From Chryseobacterium glaciei (GTDB taxonomy: Bacteria; Bacteroidota; Bacteroidia; Flavobacteriales; Weeksellaceae), in contig NZ_CP015199.1 of the NCBI RefSeq assembly GCF_001648155.1, positions 62,001-126,000 of the forward strand: a stretch of 64,000 nucleotides of DNA, in the 5' to 3' direction. Positions 9,226 through 18,340 of this stretch are shown here, piece by piece. How positions within the stretch are numbered: position 1 is the stretch's first letter; every line of letters begins with the position of its first letter. A model generated the notes under the pieces. The model was not told the origin of the DNA. It ran no database searches and saw only the letters and a program-made list of their open reading frames with translations. Both the position numbers and the translations under genes were made by a program.

Positions 9226-10032
9226 ATGAGCAATCAATTACCTCCAATTCCTTCAGGATTTGGATTACCATTCTATTACGCAACCCTTTTCAACATTGAG
9301 GTTGCCTTTCTTGTTGATCGCGAAAAAGTTTTAAAATACCTTGAAAATACAGGACTCATCGTCGCAGATTTCGATGGAAAAGCTTTGGTAAGTTTTAATT
9401 TTCAAAATTATACCGGACAGTTTCCCAACGGATCTAGCACCACTCAGGAAATCGAGTTGAATATCGTTTCTTACCCTGAATCTCAAAAAGATACAGTCGC
9501 TTTTGTAACTGCGGAAGAATATCTTCGCGGAGAAGAACAGACAAAATTAATGGGACACAAACGCGTTTGGGTTCCTTGTGACGCAGATATGGCAATCAAA
9601 GCTGGAATAGAATTGTTTGGAGAACCGAAATTTAAGACTTCATTTACAACTAATCTTCCTTCATTAAACGTTCCCGGTCAAAATACCTGGACGGTGACTT
9701 GTAATGATCCAACTGACAGTACAGAATCAATTTTCACTTGTGTTGCAGATGTTGCGGATTTAATCCCTGAAATGTCGGCATTCTCTCCTATCACGGAATA
9801 TGGAAAATTTGAAAATAAATTAATCGGTTGCCGTTGGAATATTCTTCAACCAACAAATCTTCACTTTTTAAACTCAGAAGAAAGCAAAAAACGAGTACAA
9901 ATGACTTATGGAAATTCTGATCATCAAATGAAAGCCGATATGGAGTTTTTGATCGGAGATTCATCGGCTTTTGCAGTTCGTACAAGCATGTCGGCTCCGG
10001 CTGCAATCCAGACGAGAGCTTATTATATTTAA
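9226..10032 (+). CDS. Acetoacetate decarboxylase-like protein
   Basis: The 268-residue protein has the acetoacetate-decarboxylase fold signature: FYYATLFNIEVAFLVDREKV near the N-terminus, HKRVWVPCDADMAIKAGIELFGEPKFKTSF around residues 107-143, and C-terminal strands (SDHQMKADMEFLIGDSSAFAVRT). The GEPKFK segment supplies lysines in the region where true decarboxylases carry the Schiff-base lysine, but the KK pair is not exact. Many superfamily members are not decarboxylases but aldolase-dehydratases or lyases of secondary metabolism. It lies between the two beta-barrel paralogues, which suggests a role in the same unknown pathway. Confidence 0.65.
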   Translation: MSNQLPPIPSGFGLPFYYATLFNIEVAFLVDREKVLKYLENTGLIVADFDGKALVSFNFQNYTGQFPNGSSTTQEIELNIVSYPESQKDTVAFVTAEEYLRGEEQTKLMGHKRVWVPCDADMAIKAGIELFGEPKFKTSFTTNLPSLNVPGQNTWTVTCNDPTDSTESIFTCVADVADLIPEMSAFSPITEYGKFENKLIGCRWNILQPTNLHFLNSEESKKRVQMTYGNSDHQMKADMEFLIGDSSAFAVRTSMSAPAAIQTRAYYI

Positions 10033-10070
10033 TTTAAATTAAAAACTTTTAACCTTAAAAACTAAAAATT

Positions 10071-11108
10071 ATGAATCTAGAAAGCAAAATGAGAGGATTA
10101 ACATTAGGAGCACAAGTCCTTCCTCTTGAAAAAGTTTCTGCCTCAGATCTTGGCGCTTTGGCTCCACTTGTAGGAACCTGGAAAAACGTTGATGTTCCCG
10201 CAACGGCTATTTCAGCGGGTTGGAATACCATTTCTGTTCCCGGACAGGATAAAGGATTTGTCTTTGAAGTCATTCCTTACACAGAAACATTGACTTTCAA
10301 TCCGGTTGTTGTACAGGCCGGAAATCGTGGCCCTGTCGTGAACGGACAACAAGTAGAGCAAATGATCTTCGGTCTTTTGTATGAGCAGCAAATTATAAGC
10401 GCATGTGACAGTAGTTTTTGCAACGAACGTGGTTTTCCTGCAGGATCAACGATTCATGTTGAGACAGGATTATTTTTAAATTTAGGTCAGCCCAACGGAG
10501 GTTACACGATTGCCCGCATGTCAACTATTCCTCACGGAAATTCATTATTGGCTCTTGGAAGCTCCATTGAAGTGGGTAATCCGGGAACAGATTTCTTTAG
10601 TCCGGCTTCTTCAATTCCAACTTTATTGAATGGTGACAGAATAACTCAACTTGGTTATTCGGATCAAATTATCGGAAATCCGCAGTTTGCACCGTTCAAT
10701 CAGGTCAATCCAAATGCTTTCCTTCAATCTACACTGGAAGCTTTAGTAGGAACAGGCGGAGTGAGTAATATGACTGTTATTCAAATGTCTACCGACACAC
10801 CGGAAGCCAACGGAGGAATTTTGAATATTCCGTTTATCCAGACTAACGTAAACGCTACAAAAATGGATGCAACCTTCTGGATTGAAGATATTGTAGACAG
10901 CACAGGAAATCCTAGCCAGGTATTGCAATATTCACAAACGATCAATCTGGTTTTTCCTGCTACAGGATCTGCACAGCCTGTTAACTGGCCTCACGTTACG
11001 GTCAATTCAATGGTAAAAGTACCTGAAACAATGGAACTGCAACAAAAGTTTCAAAGTTTAGATGTAATGGAAGGATTAGATGTGACGCAAGGTCTTACAG
11101 AAAGTTAA
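10071..11108 (+). CDS. Nitrobindin/lipocalin-like beta-barrel protein, short paralogue (possible heme protein)
   Basis: 345 residues, no signal peptide. LGALAPLVGTWKN opens the barrel at about residue 30; YTETLTFNPVVVQAGNRGP, MSTIPHGNSLLALGSS, ANGGILNIPFIQTNVNATK and PVNWPHVTVNSMVKV align with blocks of the 516-residue protein at 7296. It is last in the redox cluster, 38 bases after the decarboxylase-like gene and probably co-transcribed with it. A CDSSFCNERGF segment holds two cysteines not seen in the paralogue. Enzymatic role unknown; heme-peroxidase-like is the best guess. Confidence 0.5.
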   Translation: MNLESKMRGLTLGAQVLPLEKVSASDLGALAPLVGTWKNVDVPATAISAGWNTISVPGQDKGFVFEVIPYTETLTFNPVVVQAGNRGPVVNGQQVEQMIFGLLYEQQIISACDSSFCNERGFPAGSTIHVETGLFLNLGQPNGGYTIARMSTIPHGNSLLALGSSIEVGNPGTDFFSPASSIPTLLNGDRITQLGYSDQIIGNPQFAPFNQVNPNAFLQSTLEALVGTGGVSNMTVIQMSTDTPEANGGILNIPFIQTNVNATKMDATFWIEDIVDSTGNPSQVLQYSQTINLVFPATGSAQPVNWPHVTVNSMVKVPETMELQQKFQSLDVMEGLDVTQGLTES

Positions 11109-11124
11109 TTTTAATTTTTAAATA

Positions 11125-11646
11125 CTAAACCTCTGGATTTAATTCGGAGGTTTTTAGTTTTAATCTAGCAGCTTTCGATTTTTCTTTCTTTATTTTCCTG
11201 AAATCCCAAGGTGATATTGCGTTTTTATCTGCCCATAAACCACGTTTCTTTTTCTTTGCTAAAATTTCATATTCTTTTAACTGAAGATTTTTAGAAGCTT
11301 TAAAATACCACCATCCATAACCAGATTTGATGATTTCCGCAGAAAGATATTTGTCATCATCATAAAATATTTTGGCGATCGTTCTTCGGTATCTGTCTTT
11401 TTTGATTCTGTAAAATATAACATCTTTCCCAAAGACTTTTGAACTCGTAAATTGTTTTGCATTGTTCCCAAAAGGCTGATTCTTTTCGGGACAATCTACT
11501 TCTGCCAAACGTAAGGTTTCCTGAGTTTTATCTGCCAATAAAGCAACAACAGTATCTCCATCTTTTATGCCAATAATTTTTGCCTTGATTTGAGAAAACA
11601 CCCACATAGACGCAAAAAACAGCAATACGCACATCATTTTTTTCAT
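11125..11646 (-). CDS. Secreted thermonuclease-family (SNase-like) nuclease
   Basis: From ATG at 11646 the protein is 173 residues: a signal peptide (MKKMMCVLLFFASMWVFSQ) and an SNase domain. Calcium and catalytic positions are recognisable: IKDGDTVVALL, RLAEVDCPEKNQPFG (Arg and Glu of the active site) and KKDRYRRTIAKIF (second Arg), then SGYGWWYFK and KKKRGLWADKNAISPWDFRK. It likely degrades extracellular or periplasmic nucleic acid. The frame extends twelve codons upstream, but that start precedes no signal-like sequence. A Bacteroidota promoter lies immediately upstream (11652-11683), leaving almost no leader. Confidence 0.85.
   Translation of the reverse strand: MKKMMCVLLFFASMWVFSQIKAKIIGIKDGDTVVALLADKTQETLRLAEVDCPEKNQPFGNNAKQFTSSKVFGKDVIFYRIKKDRYRRTIAKIFYDDDKYLSAEIIKSGYGWWYFKASKNLQLKEYEILAKKKKRGLWADKNAISPWDFRKIKKEKSKAARLKLKTSELNPEV
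11127..11153. terminator. Convergent (bidirectional) terminator
   Basis: aaacctc / gaggttt stem with flanking T runs on one side and A runs on the other, between the convergent genes ending at 11108 and 11125. It overlaps the last codons of the thermonuclease gene. Confidence 0.55.
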
Positions 11647-11651
11647 GAGTA

Positions 11652-11683
11652 CAATGATAAGAACTTTAAATGGAAAATTCAAA
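11652..11683 (-). promoter_or_regulatory. Bacteroidota promoter of the thermonuclease gene
   Basis: On the minus strand TTTG (11680-11683) is followed after 20 bases by TATCATTG (11652-11659), one mismatch from TAnnTTTG. The -7 box ends only five bases before the ATG, so the mRNA may be nearly leaderless, or the Met three codons further in may be used. Confidence 0.5.
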
Positions 11684-11711
11684 AACCTTCAAATTAAAAT
11701 TTGAAGGTTTT
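11682..11711 (-). terminator. Terminator of the NMO-like gene, overlapping the next promoter
   Basis: Perfect 14-bp stem (aaaaccttcaaatt / aatttgaaggtttt, two-base loop) about 120 bases past the minus-strand stop at 11830, followed on that strand by a T run. The T run also supplies the TTTG -33 box of the thermonuclease promoter. Confidence 0.65.
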
Positions 11712-11727
11712 GCTTATTAATTATTTT

Positions 11728-11815
11728 TTTTTAACGCAAAGTCCGCAAAGTTTTTTTAACCAATGATTCTGCTGATTTTTAAGTTCGCAAAGGCGTTTGA
11801 CTTAGCAAAGTTCAC
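11728..11815 (+). repeat. Dispersed intergenic repeat, copy B
   Basis: ttttttaacgcaaagtccgc ... aagttcgcaaaggcgtttga, then diverges into ttagcaaagttcac. Same family as the repeats at 2581 and 13778. Confidence 0.6.
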
Positions 11816-11829
11816 AAAAAATTTCATTA

Positions 11830-13650
11830 TTACTTTTCAAATATTGGAAGTTCAATTCCTGAAAGCATCATTTTATATTGTTGAAGCTGATCATTAATTG
11901 TATTTAATTCTGATTGAAAGAAATTTGATTGACTAAACAGATTTTCATAATATGAAATTCCCTCAAAAAGATTTTCTTTAAAGGTTTTCCATTTCTTATC
12001 CTGTGATTTGGTAACTGTTCCTGAGAAATCGGCAATCTCTTTTTTTAAGTGATCGACATACATTTTTAGTTCGTTAATGAACATATTCGGGCGATTATTG
12101 TCGGGAAGAATATTGGTATTTCCGTAAATATGCTGTACCATCTGCGAAAGAGAAACTTCTTTATCGAAAAAAGCAAGATTAGGCCCCGGACAAATCACGA
12201 CACCTTGTTTTTCTCCTTTTATTTCTAGCTTTTGTTCCATATAAGCAGCATTCACCAATCCGACACATAAACATGCTTTTTCTATGATTTCTTCTTTTCT
12301 TTTTTGGAATTGTTCCGGCGTTATCTCTTGTTTTTCGGCTTGTAAATTTTCAAGTTTAATATCTTGATACTTTTTTGATGCTGTACAAATTCCTTCTGAT
12401 GAAAACTCTTTACTCAGAGCCAATAATTTTTTAGGACACGAACTTCCGTAACGGTTTTTATTATTTTTGTTTTGTCTAAAAATTTCGTTGGACGTTCCTC
12501 TCACAGTATTAAAAGGCACTCCCAAAGGCGAAAGATTACTTAAATAAAAATCGTTTTCTTTAGATTTTAAAAGTAATTTTCTTGTTTCATCATCCACTGA
12601 AGTTGCTTCCGGAACCAGTAAAAATGGTGAGCCCCAACCCACACTATTTACGTTATAGGTTTTCATTAAAAAATCATGTTCCTCTGAAGTTCCTACTCCA
12701 CCCTGAACGGTGATTTTCATTTCTAAAGGCTCAGAAACGGTAATTTTCCCTTTTTGTTGTAAAGCATTGAGCATTAATGAATGTGCAGAATCGATCAGTT
12801 CGTTTTTCTTTTGTTTGAATTCTTCCATGATTGGGCCAAGCAACAAACCTTCGGTAGCAAAAGCGTGACCGCCACAATTCAAACCGGATTCTATTCTGTA
12901 CTCAGAAACCCAAAGTCCTTTTTTAGCCAAAAAATTCCCTTGAATCATCGCAGAACGGAAATCACTCACTTTCAGGATAATTTTCTTTTTTAAAAAACCA
13001 TTTTCATCAGGAAAAAAATCGTCAAATTCTTCGATATAACTGTATAAACGAGGATTCATCCCTGCGGAAAGTACCACTGAGGAAGATAATTTACTGTTGG
13101 CAAAACCACGCAAAGAAGCATGAGCATCATTATAAATTACAGGTAATTGCTCATTTTTTTTGAAGTTATCTTTATCAACTTTCGTCATGATATTGACATC
13201 TATACTCCCGGGAGCAAGATTTTTTTCAATAAAATGTTTAATTGAAGATGTAAAACTTTCCTTTTGATTCAGAAGATTTTGCAACCCGTTTTTCAGCTCT
13301 GATGTGTTAGGAAGCATATCCACAAAGTTCATCAAAGCGGTTTTGTTTTTCGCAATTTCTTCTTTGAAAGCATCAAACTTTTCATTGACGATATCATCCA
13401 CCATGTCCAGATAAGCAGTAATTCTTTTGGCACGGTAGTCGTCTATTTTTGTTGAAATACTTGAATAATTCAAATTGAATTTTTCATTATAAAAGTTTTT
13501 CATTTTCTCTATAATTTCATCATCAATTATAGAAACAACGGAAGAAATTCCGTATTGTGCGACACGGATAGGACTGTCTATCGTATACGCTAATCCCATC
13601 ACAGGAATATGGAAATTGTGTAAAGGTTTTTTGATCATTTTTATATTCAT
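11830..13650 (-). CDS. Large uncharacterised protein, nitronate monooxygenase/FabK-like TIM barrel suspected
   Basis: 606 residues, no signal peptide. The N-terminus IPVMGLAYTIDSPIRVAQYG resembles the opening of nitronate monooxygenase/enoyl reductase barrels (IxxPxxMxxV). QGGVGTSEEHDFLMKTYNVN near residue 325 resembles their glycine-rich FMN-phosphate loop, and GLNCGGHAFATEGL near 255 could belong to the same core. Several cysteines occur later (SSCPKK, EGICTASK, ACLCVGLVN, VICPGPN). The two helical stretches at 50-170 and 500-600 are not part of that fold. It stands alone between a terminator and mreB. FMN binding is an inference; the function is unknown. Confidence 0.45.
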   Translation of the reverse strand: MNIKMIKKPLHNFHIPVMGLAYTIDSPIRVAQYGISSVVSIIDDEIIEKMKNFYNEKFNLNYSSISTKIDDYRAKRITAYLDMVDDIVNEKFDAFKEEIAKNKTALMNFVDMLPNTSELKNGLQNLLNQKESFTSSIKHFIEKNLAPGSIDVNIMTKVDKDNFKKNEQLPVIYNDAHASLRGFANSKLSSSVVLSAGMNPRLYSYIEEFDDFFPDENGFLKKKIILKVSDFRSAMIQGNFLAKKGLWVSEYRIESGLNCGGHAFATEGLLLGPIMEEFKQKKNELIDSAHSLMLNALQQKGKITVSEPLEMKITVQGGVGTSEEHDFLMKTYNVNSVGWGSPFLLVPEATSVDDETRKLLLKSKENDFYLSNLSPLGVPFNTVRGTSNEIFRQNKNNKNRYGSSCPKKLLALSKEFSSEGICTASKKYQDIKLENLQAEKQEITPEQFQKRKEEIIEKACLCVGLVNAAYMEQKLEIKGEKQGVVICPGPNLAFFDKEVSLSQMVQHIYGNTNILPDNNRPNMFINELKMYVDHLKKEIADFSGTVTKSQDKKWKTFKENLFEGISYYENLFSQSNFFQSELNTINDQLQQYKMMLSGIELPIFEK

Positions 13651-14017
13651 TAAAATAATTCTTGGCCTCTAAATTCCCATCAACTAATTCACTGTAAAAA
13701 TATCAGTTTAAAATTAATTATGCATTAAATAATAATTGAATTTCTTGAAAATATGCTTAAAATCATTCTCTTTGAGGTTTTTTAACGCAAAGAGCGCAAG
13801 GTTTTCTTTGACTACTAACTGTTTTTAAGTTCGCGAAGGCGTTTGACTACGTCGAATCTTCGATTTCACTAAGCTAGGAGAGATATAGATACAAACCCCA
13901 ACTGTTTTAGTCAGGGTATATAAGTTTTTATAATTAAAAATAAACCTTTAATGTCGCATCAATGCCTGTTAATAATCAAATAAAAACAGTGCAAATCGAA
14001 AATAAGTTCTTAAAAAA
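13651..14017. repeat. Intergenic region with dispersed repeat copy C (13778-13875)
   Basis: The repeat runs from ttttttaacgcaaagagcgc to a block reading ggcgtttgactacgtcgaat then cttcgatttcact, nearly identical to copy A over the second block. The rest of the gap is AT-rich with no gene seen. Confidence 0.6.
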
Positions 14018-15046
14018 TTAACTGCTCATTAAAAATCTAAACTTATTGATATTTTTAAGCGCGATTCCTGTTCCACGAACAACTGCTCTTAAAGGATCTT
14101 CAGCAACACATACAGGCAGTCCTGTTTTTTTGTGTAATCTGTCTGCCAATCCGTTTAATAAAGCACCTCCTCCGGCAAGATAAATACCTGTTTTGTAGAT
14201 ATCTGCAGCCAATTCGGGTGGAGTAAGAGAAAGCGTTTCCATCACAGCATCTTCAATTCTCATGATAGATTTATCCAAAGCTTTGAAAATCTCTTTATAA
14301 TTGATCATGATCTCTTTTGGCTTACCCGTAATCAAATCTCTTCCCTGTACAGGAATGTCTTCTAAAGGATAATCCAGTTCCTCCAGTGCAGAACCTATTT
14401 CAATTTTTATTCTTTCGGCAGTTCGCTCTCCAATATATAAGTTATGATATGATCTTAAAAAGTAAGAAATATCATTGGTAAATACATCACCAGCAATTTT
14501 TAAAGATTTGTCACAAACAATTCCTCCAAGCGCAACAACAGCGATTTCGGTAGTTCCCCCACCTATATCAACAATCATATTTCCTTCAGGACTCTGTACG
14601 TCAATTCCAGCTCCAATAGCGGCTGCCATTGGTTCATAGATCAACTTTACTTCCTTGGCATTTACCTTCAATGCAGAGTCTTTAACGGCTCTTTTTTCAA
14701 CTTCGGTGATTCCGGAAGGAATACAAATAACAATTCTAAGTGCAGGCTGAATAAACCTGCCTCTGATTCCCGGAATTTGTTTGATGAATTCCTTGATCAT
14801 ATGTTCCGAAGCGTGAAAATCGGCAATAACTCCATCTTTTAAGGGACGGATTGTTTTAATATTTTCGTGGGTTTTCCCTTGCATTAATTTGGCTTGTTCG
14901 CCAACTGCAATGGGCTTTCCTGTTGTTCTGTCTATAGCGACAATGGAGGGTTGATCAATAACAATCTTGTTATTATGTATGATTAGTGTATTAGCGGTTC
15001 CAAGATCCATTGCGATCTCCTGCGTAAACATATCAAATAACCCCAT
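14018..15046 (-). CDS. mreB: Rod shape-determining protein MreB family
   Basis: 342 residues, the usual MreB length. Actin-fold nucleotide motifs are intact: AMDLGTANTLI (phosphate 1), NMIVDIGGGTTEIAVVAL (phosphate 2), KLIYEPMAAAIGAGID (connect) and GIYLAGGGALLNGL (adenosine). MreB polymerises under the inner membrane and guides elongation of the wall. No mreC, mreD, pbp2 or rodA neighbours are in the window, unlike the classic mre operon, so this may be a second, stand-alone paralogue. The start MGLFDMFTQEIAMDLG is typical. Confidence 0.9.
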   Translation of the reverse strand: MGLFDMFTQEIAMDLGTANTLIIHNNKIVIDQPSIVAIDRTTGKPIAVGEQAKLMQGKTHENIKTIRPLKDGVIADFHASEHMIKEFIKQIPGIRGRFIQPALRIVICIPSGITEVEKRAVKDSALKVNAKEVKLIYEPMAAAIGAGIDVQSPEGNMIVDIGGGTTEIAVVALGGIVCDKSLKIAGDVFTNDISYFLRSYHNLYIGERTAERIKIEIGSALEELDYPLEDIPVQGRDLITGKPKEIMINYKEIFKALDKSIMRIEDAVMETLSLTPPELAADIYKTGIYLAGGGALLNGLADRLHKKTGLPVCVAEDPLRAVVRGTGIALKNINKFRFLMSS

Positions 15047-15387
15047 TTTATCGTTCTTTTATTATATTGCAAAGTACGGCTTTCTGTACGGATATAGATG
15101 TCGGGAAAATTGATAACAGAAGTTAAAGTTGTGTTAATCTTTTTTTAATATCTAATTTTTAATAATGCTAATTTTTATGCAAAGTTTGTTGAAATTTTTC
15201 ATTTTAAGTTATATCAATTTATTCATGAATGTATTTTATCTCTTATAATTCACTTTATTATTTTTAATTTCCAAAATATAACTTACACAACAGTAAATAA
15301 TTATCAATTATTGAAATAACACAGAAAACATTTTATCTGATATTCATAAAACTTATCTATTTTTAGCCCATCAAATTAAAAACTAAA
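15047..15387. other. Divergent intergenic region between mreB and serine hydrolase
   Basis: AT-rich, about 340 bases. A weak -7-like TATTTTTA at 15358-15365 precedes the hydrolase start; no good -33 box is seen. No gene or repeat noticed. Confidence 0.35.
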
Positions 15388-17193
15388 ATGAAGGCTAAAA
15401 CTCCTTTTTACATTGCTCTCGTTTTCGGAATGATGGCAACCCCTTTTTCGGCACAAACAGACTCTCAATTAAAAAATGAAATATCTAAAGTAGAATCAGG
15501 ATTGATGCCTGTTGTTCGGTTTGAAGGTGAACCTCTCTGGACTTTAGAATCCCGAATGAAATATTACAATGTTCCCGGAGTGAGCATCGCTGTCATTAAA
15601 AATTCTAAAGTGATCTGGAGCAAAACATACGGATTTGCAGATGTAGAATCTAAAACTCCTGTGAATTCCAACACGCTATTTCAGGCGGCATCTATGAGTA
15701 AACCAGTAAGTGCTTATGCTATGCTAAAAGAAGTGGAAATGGGGAAACTCGATCCAAATGCAGATGTAAATTCTTATCTAAAATCATGGAAAGTTCCTGA
15801 AAATGAATTCACAAAACAAAAGAAGGTAAGTCTCAAAAATATTGTCAGTCACACTGCAGGTTTTAGTGTGAGCGGATTTGCGGGTTACGAAGTTGGCCAA
15901 CCTATTCCGACATTAGTTCAGGTTTTGAATGGACAAAGTCCCGCCAATTCTCAGGCAGTTATTGTCAATAAACTTCCAGGAACACCTTTTCGTTATGCCG
16001 GCGGTGGATATTGTGTGTTGCAACAAATGTTGATAGACCTCGAAGGAAAAGATTTCGCCTCAATATTGACTGAAAAAGTACTTTCACCTCTAAATATGAA
16101 AAACAGTACTTTCTCTCAACCCTTATCGGAAGCTCAAGCTCAGTTTGCAGCTACGGCTTATAATGAAAACGGAATTAAAGTTCAAGGGAAATACCATGTT
16201 TATCCAGAATTAGCTGCGGCAGGTTTGTGGACAACTGCAGAAGATTATGCAAAGTTTGTGATTGATGTTCAAAACACGCTGAGCAATAAAAGCCAGACAG
16301 TTATTTCTAAAAAAACAGCCGAGGAATTTACAACTCCGTTTATTGATCCATACATGGGATTAGGTATTTTTCTGGAAAATAGAAATGGTAAGGTCTACTT
16401 CACGCACGGTGGTTGGAATGAGGGTTTTTCCAGCAAATCTATAGGAAATAAAACCAGCGGTGACGGAATTGTAGTTTTAACGAATACCAACAAACCTGCA
16501 TTTATTGAAGAACTTATCCGATCGGTTGCAAACGTTTATCAGTGGCCGAATTACGTGAATTCAATTAATAAAATCCTACCTACTACCGAAAAAGATTTTA
16601 GCAATAATATTGGTCGCTACAAATCTGACAAGTATGGTTTTTATAAAGTTTATCAGGAGAATGGAAAGCTAATGGCCATCAATAATACGGAAGCTCCAAC
16701 AGAACTTATTAAAGTAGGTGAAGACACTTTTGCAATTCGGGATTGGGATTTTCAATTTAAATTTATAAAAAATAGTAAAACCGGAAAGAGGGAATTGATA
16801 CAAATTCTGGGGGACAAGACCATAAGATCTAAAAATCCACAAATGAGTGCTAATGAAAAGACGCCTTTAGAGCTTATTTTGGAAGGTAATTTTGATAAAG
16901 GTTTACAATTATATAAAAAAGCAAAAACTGAAGATGCCAATCATAATCTGATTTCCGAAGGTTATTTAAATGGAGTTGGCTACGCTCTTCTTCAACAAAA
17001 GCAACCCAACAAAGCCATCGATGTTTTCCGAGTGAATACTCTACTTTATCCTAAAAGCGAAAATGTGTACGACAGTCTAGGAGAAGCCTATCTGGGAGCC
17101 GGACAAAAGGAAAAAGCCAAACAGAATTATCAAAAAGTATTGGAAATAAATCCTAAAAATGAAAATGCCGCTAAGATTTTAAAAACATTATAA
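15388..17193 (+). CDS. Secreted beta-lactamase-fold serine hydrolase with C-terminal TPR region
   Basis: Signal peptide (MKAKTPFYIALVFGMMATPFSAQ), then a class C beta-lactamase/DD-peptidase-type domain (about 45-385). The SxxK pair is S102/K105 in FQAASMSKP; the second motif is a YAG variant (FRYAGGGYCVLQ), and the third is HGG (YFTHGGWNEGF). About residues 400-480 form a linker beta domain. The C-terminal 110 residues hold tetratricopeptide-like helices (GYALLQQKQPNKAIDVFRVN, AYLGAGQKEKAKQNYQKVLE). Such proteins are esterases, D-aminopeptidases or peptidases of the periplasm; the substrate cannot be told. 601 residues, intact. Confidence 0.85.
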   Translation: MKAKTPFYIALVFGMMATPFSAQTDSQLKNEISKVESGLMPVVRFEGEPLWTLESRMKYYNVPGVSIAVIKNSKVIWSKTYGFADVESKTPVNSNTLFQAASMSKPVSAYAMLKEVEMGKLDPNADVNSYLKSWKVPENEFTKQKKVSLKNIVSHTAGFSVSGFAGYEVGQPIPTLVQVLNGQSPANSQAVIVNKLPGTPFRYAGGGYCVLQQMLIDLEGKDFASILTEKVLSPLNMKNSTFSQPLSEAQAQFAATAYNENGIKVQGKYHVYPELAAAGLWTTAEDYAKFVIDVQNTLSNKSQTVISKKTAEEFTTPFIDPYMGLGIFLENRNGKVYFTHGGWNEGFSSKSIGNKTSGDGIVVLTNTNKPAFIEELIRSVANVYQWPNYVNSINKILPTTEKDFSNNIGRYKSDKYGFYKVYQENGKLMAINNTEAPTELIKVGEDTFAIRDWDFQFKFIKNSKTGKRELIQILGDKTIRSKNPQMSANEKTPLELILEGNFDKGLQLYKKAKTEDANHNLISEGYLNGVGYALLQQKQPNKAIDVFRVNTLLYPKSENVYDSLGEAYLGAGQKEKAKQNYQKVLEINPKNENAAKILKTL

Positions 17194-17200
17194 AAGAAAT

Positions 17201-17229
17201 TGCCTTCATTAATTTGGAGGCATTTTTTG
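17201..17229 (+). terminator. Terminator of the serine hydrolase gene
   Basis: tgccttc / ggaggca stem (one G-U pair) followed by a T run, eight bases after the stop. Confidence 0.6.
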
Positions 17230-17277
17230 TTTTAGAGCTTTTAATTCAGATTAAAATAAGCCAGTTTAAATTTTTTA

Positions 17278-17458
17278 TTTAAACCACAAAAGATACAAAA
17301 GCTATGATTGAACTTTTTAAAATTTAGCCGTTTTAAAAACAAAAGCCCTCAAAAGATAAAAATCAAAGATTTTTAAAAACTTATGTGTTCTTGTTTGCAG
17401 TTCATCATGAACTTAAATAAGTAACATGTTCAGTCTTTTGTGCCTTTTGTGGTTTAAA
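17278..17458 (-). mobile_element. MITE-like element, copy 2
   Basis: 181 bases with terminal inverted repeats tttaaaccacaaaagatac and, on the opposite end reverse-complemented, tttaaaccacaaaaggcac. Read on the minus strand, the interior matches copy 1 at 7075-7249 (ttatttaagttcat ... gaacacataagtttttaaaa). No coding capacity. It fills most of the gap 17194-17524. Confidence 0.7.
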
Positions 17459-17471
17459 CAAGTTCAATAAA

Positions 17472-17495
17472 AAATCCCAACTTTCGTCAGGATTT
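17472..17495 (-). terminator. Terminator of the DUF4249/TonB receptor operon
   Basis: aaatcc / ggattt stem with a 12-base loop, followed on the minus strand by a T run, 30 bases past the stop at 17525. Confidence 0.5.
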
Positions 17496-17524
17496 CATTA
17501 TTTTTTTTTCAATAAAAATATTTT

Positions 17525-18337
17525 CTATTCAATCACAATACTTCTCTTACTAACCGTATGTGCTGAAAAATATCCTAAAGCTCCGTTATTAATATTGCTT
17601 GGCGGATTGGAAGGTGTAACACCTCCACCAGGGCCACCATCTCCAGAAATCTGAAGAAGAGCGCTGTAATACGTGAAAATATTATTGTCGATACTCTGCA
17701 TTTCAACATGAATGGTATCTCCTGCCACAACTAAAACATCATCCGGTTCATCACCATCATCGTTGGGAAGAAACAAAGGACGCTGATTCGGCAATCCGTT
17801 ATTTACATTATCTGAAAAAACTTCGAATGTCTTTTTAGGTTTGTCATTAACTGTAAAATTAAATAAATAACGATTTCCTAATGCCTGAGGATCAGTGAAA
17901 ACAGGTAAAAGTGTGTATGTTGTTGTCCCTCCAAACACAAAAGAATCCTGCGTTAATCCATCAAAACTTACTTCCTGAGGCATCGTACTTTGAGCCGTAT
18001 ATTCTTTTCCTTCTGCCTGAATTTTCAATGTATAAGTTCTTCCCATTACTCCGCTGAAAGCTGTGGTTTTATATTTTCCGTCGCTAACATATTGCAATGT
18101 TTCGGTCTGACCTGTATTATCGCTTAAAACAACCTGAGCATTGGTAACTGCAGGATATTGATTGTTTTCTGTAAAAGCCACAGATTTTGTTATTCTCACA
18201 AAATAAGGGCCGGGCTGATTGGTTATATTAGCTTCTATGACGATGTTTCCGCCTTTGTTATCAAGGTCTAAATCGATTTCTTTTTCGCAAGACGTTAATA
18301 AAAACAGGGATAATATGATAAAAAATGTATTCTTCAT
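17525..18337 (-). CDS. DUF4249-family outer-membrane lipoprotein
   Basis: 270 residues beginning MKNTFFIILSLFLLTSCEKEID: a lipoprotein signal with a C-terminal-acidic stretch after the cysteine, as in Bacteroidota surface lipoproteins. The DUF4249 hallmarks follow: NIVIEANITNQPGPYFVRI, NAQVVLSDNTGQ, YTLKIQAEGKEYTAQSTMP. It starts three bases after the TonB receptor stop. DUF4249 proteins are regularly paired with a carboxypeptidase-regulatory TonB receptor and probably act as its surface partner; the ligand is unknown. Confidence 0.85.
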   Translation of the reverse strand: MKNTFFIILSLFLLTSCEKEIDLDLDNKGGNIVIEANITNQPGPYFVRITKSVAFTENNQYPAVTNAQVVLSDNTGQTETLQYVSDGKYKTTAFSGVMGRTYTLKIQAEGKEYTAQSTMPQEVSFDGLTQDSFVFGGTTTYTLLPVFTDPQALGNRYLFNFTVNDKPKKTFEVFSDNVNNGLPNQRPLFLPNDDGDEPDDVLVVAGDTIHVEMQSIDNNIFTYYSALLQISGDGGPGGGVTPSNPPSNINNGALGYFSAHTVSKRSIVIE

Positions 18338-18340
18338 GAT

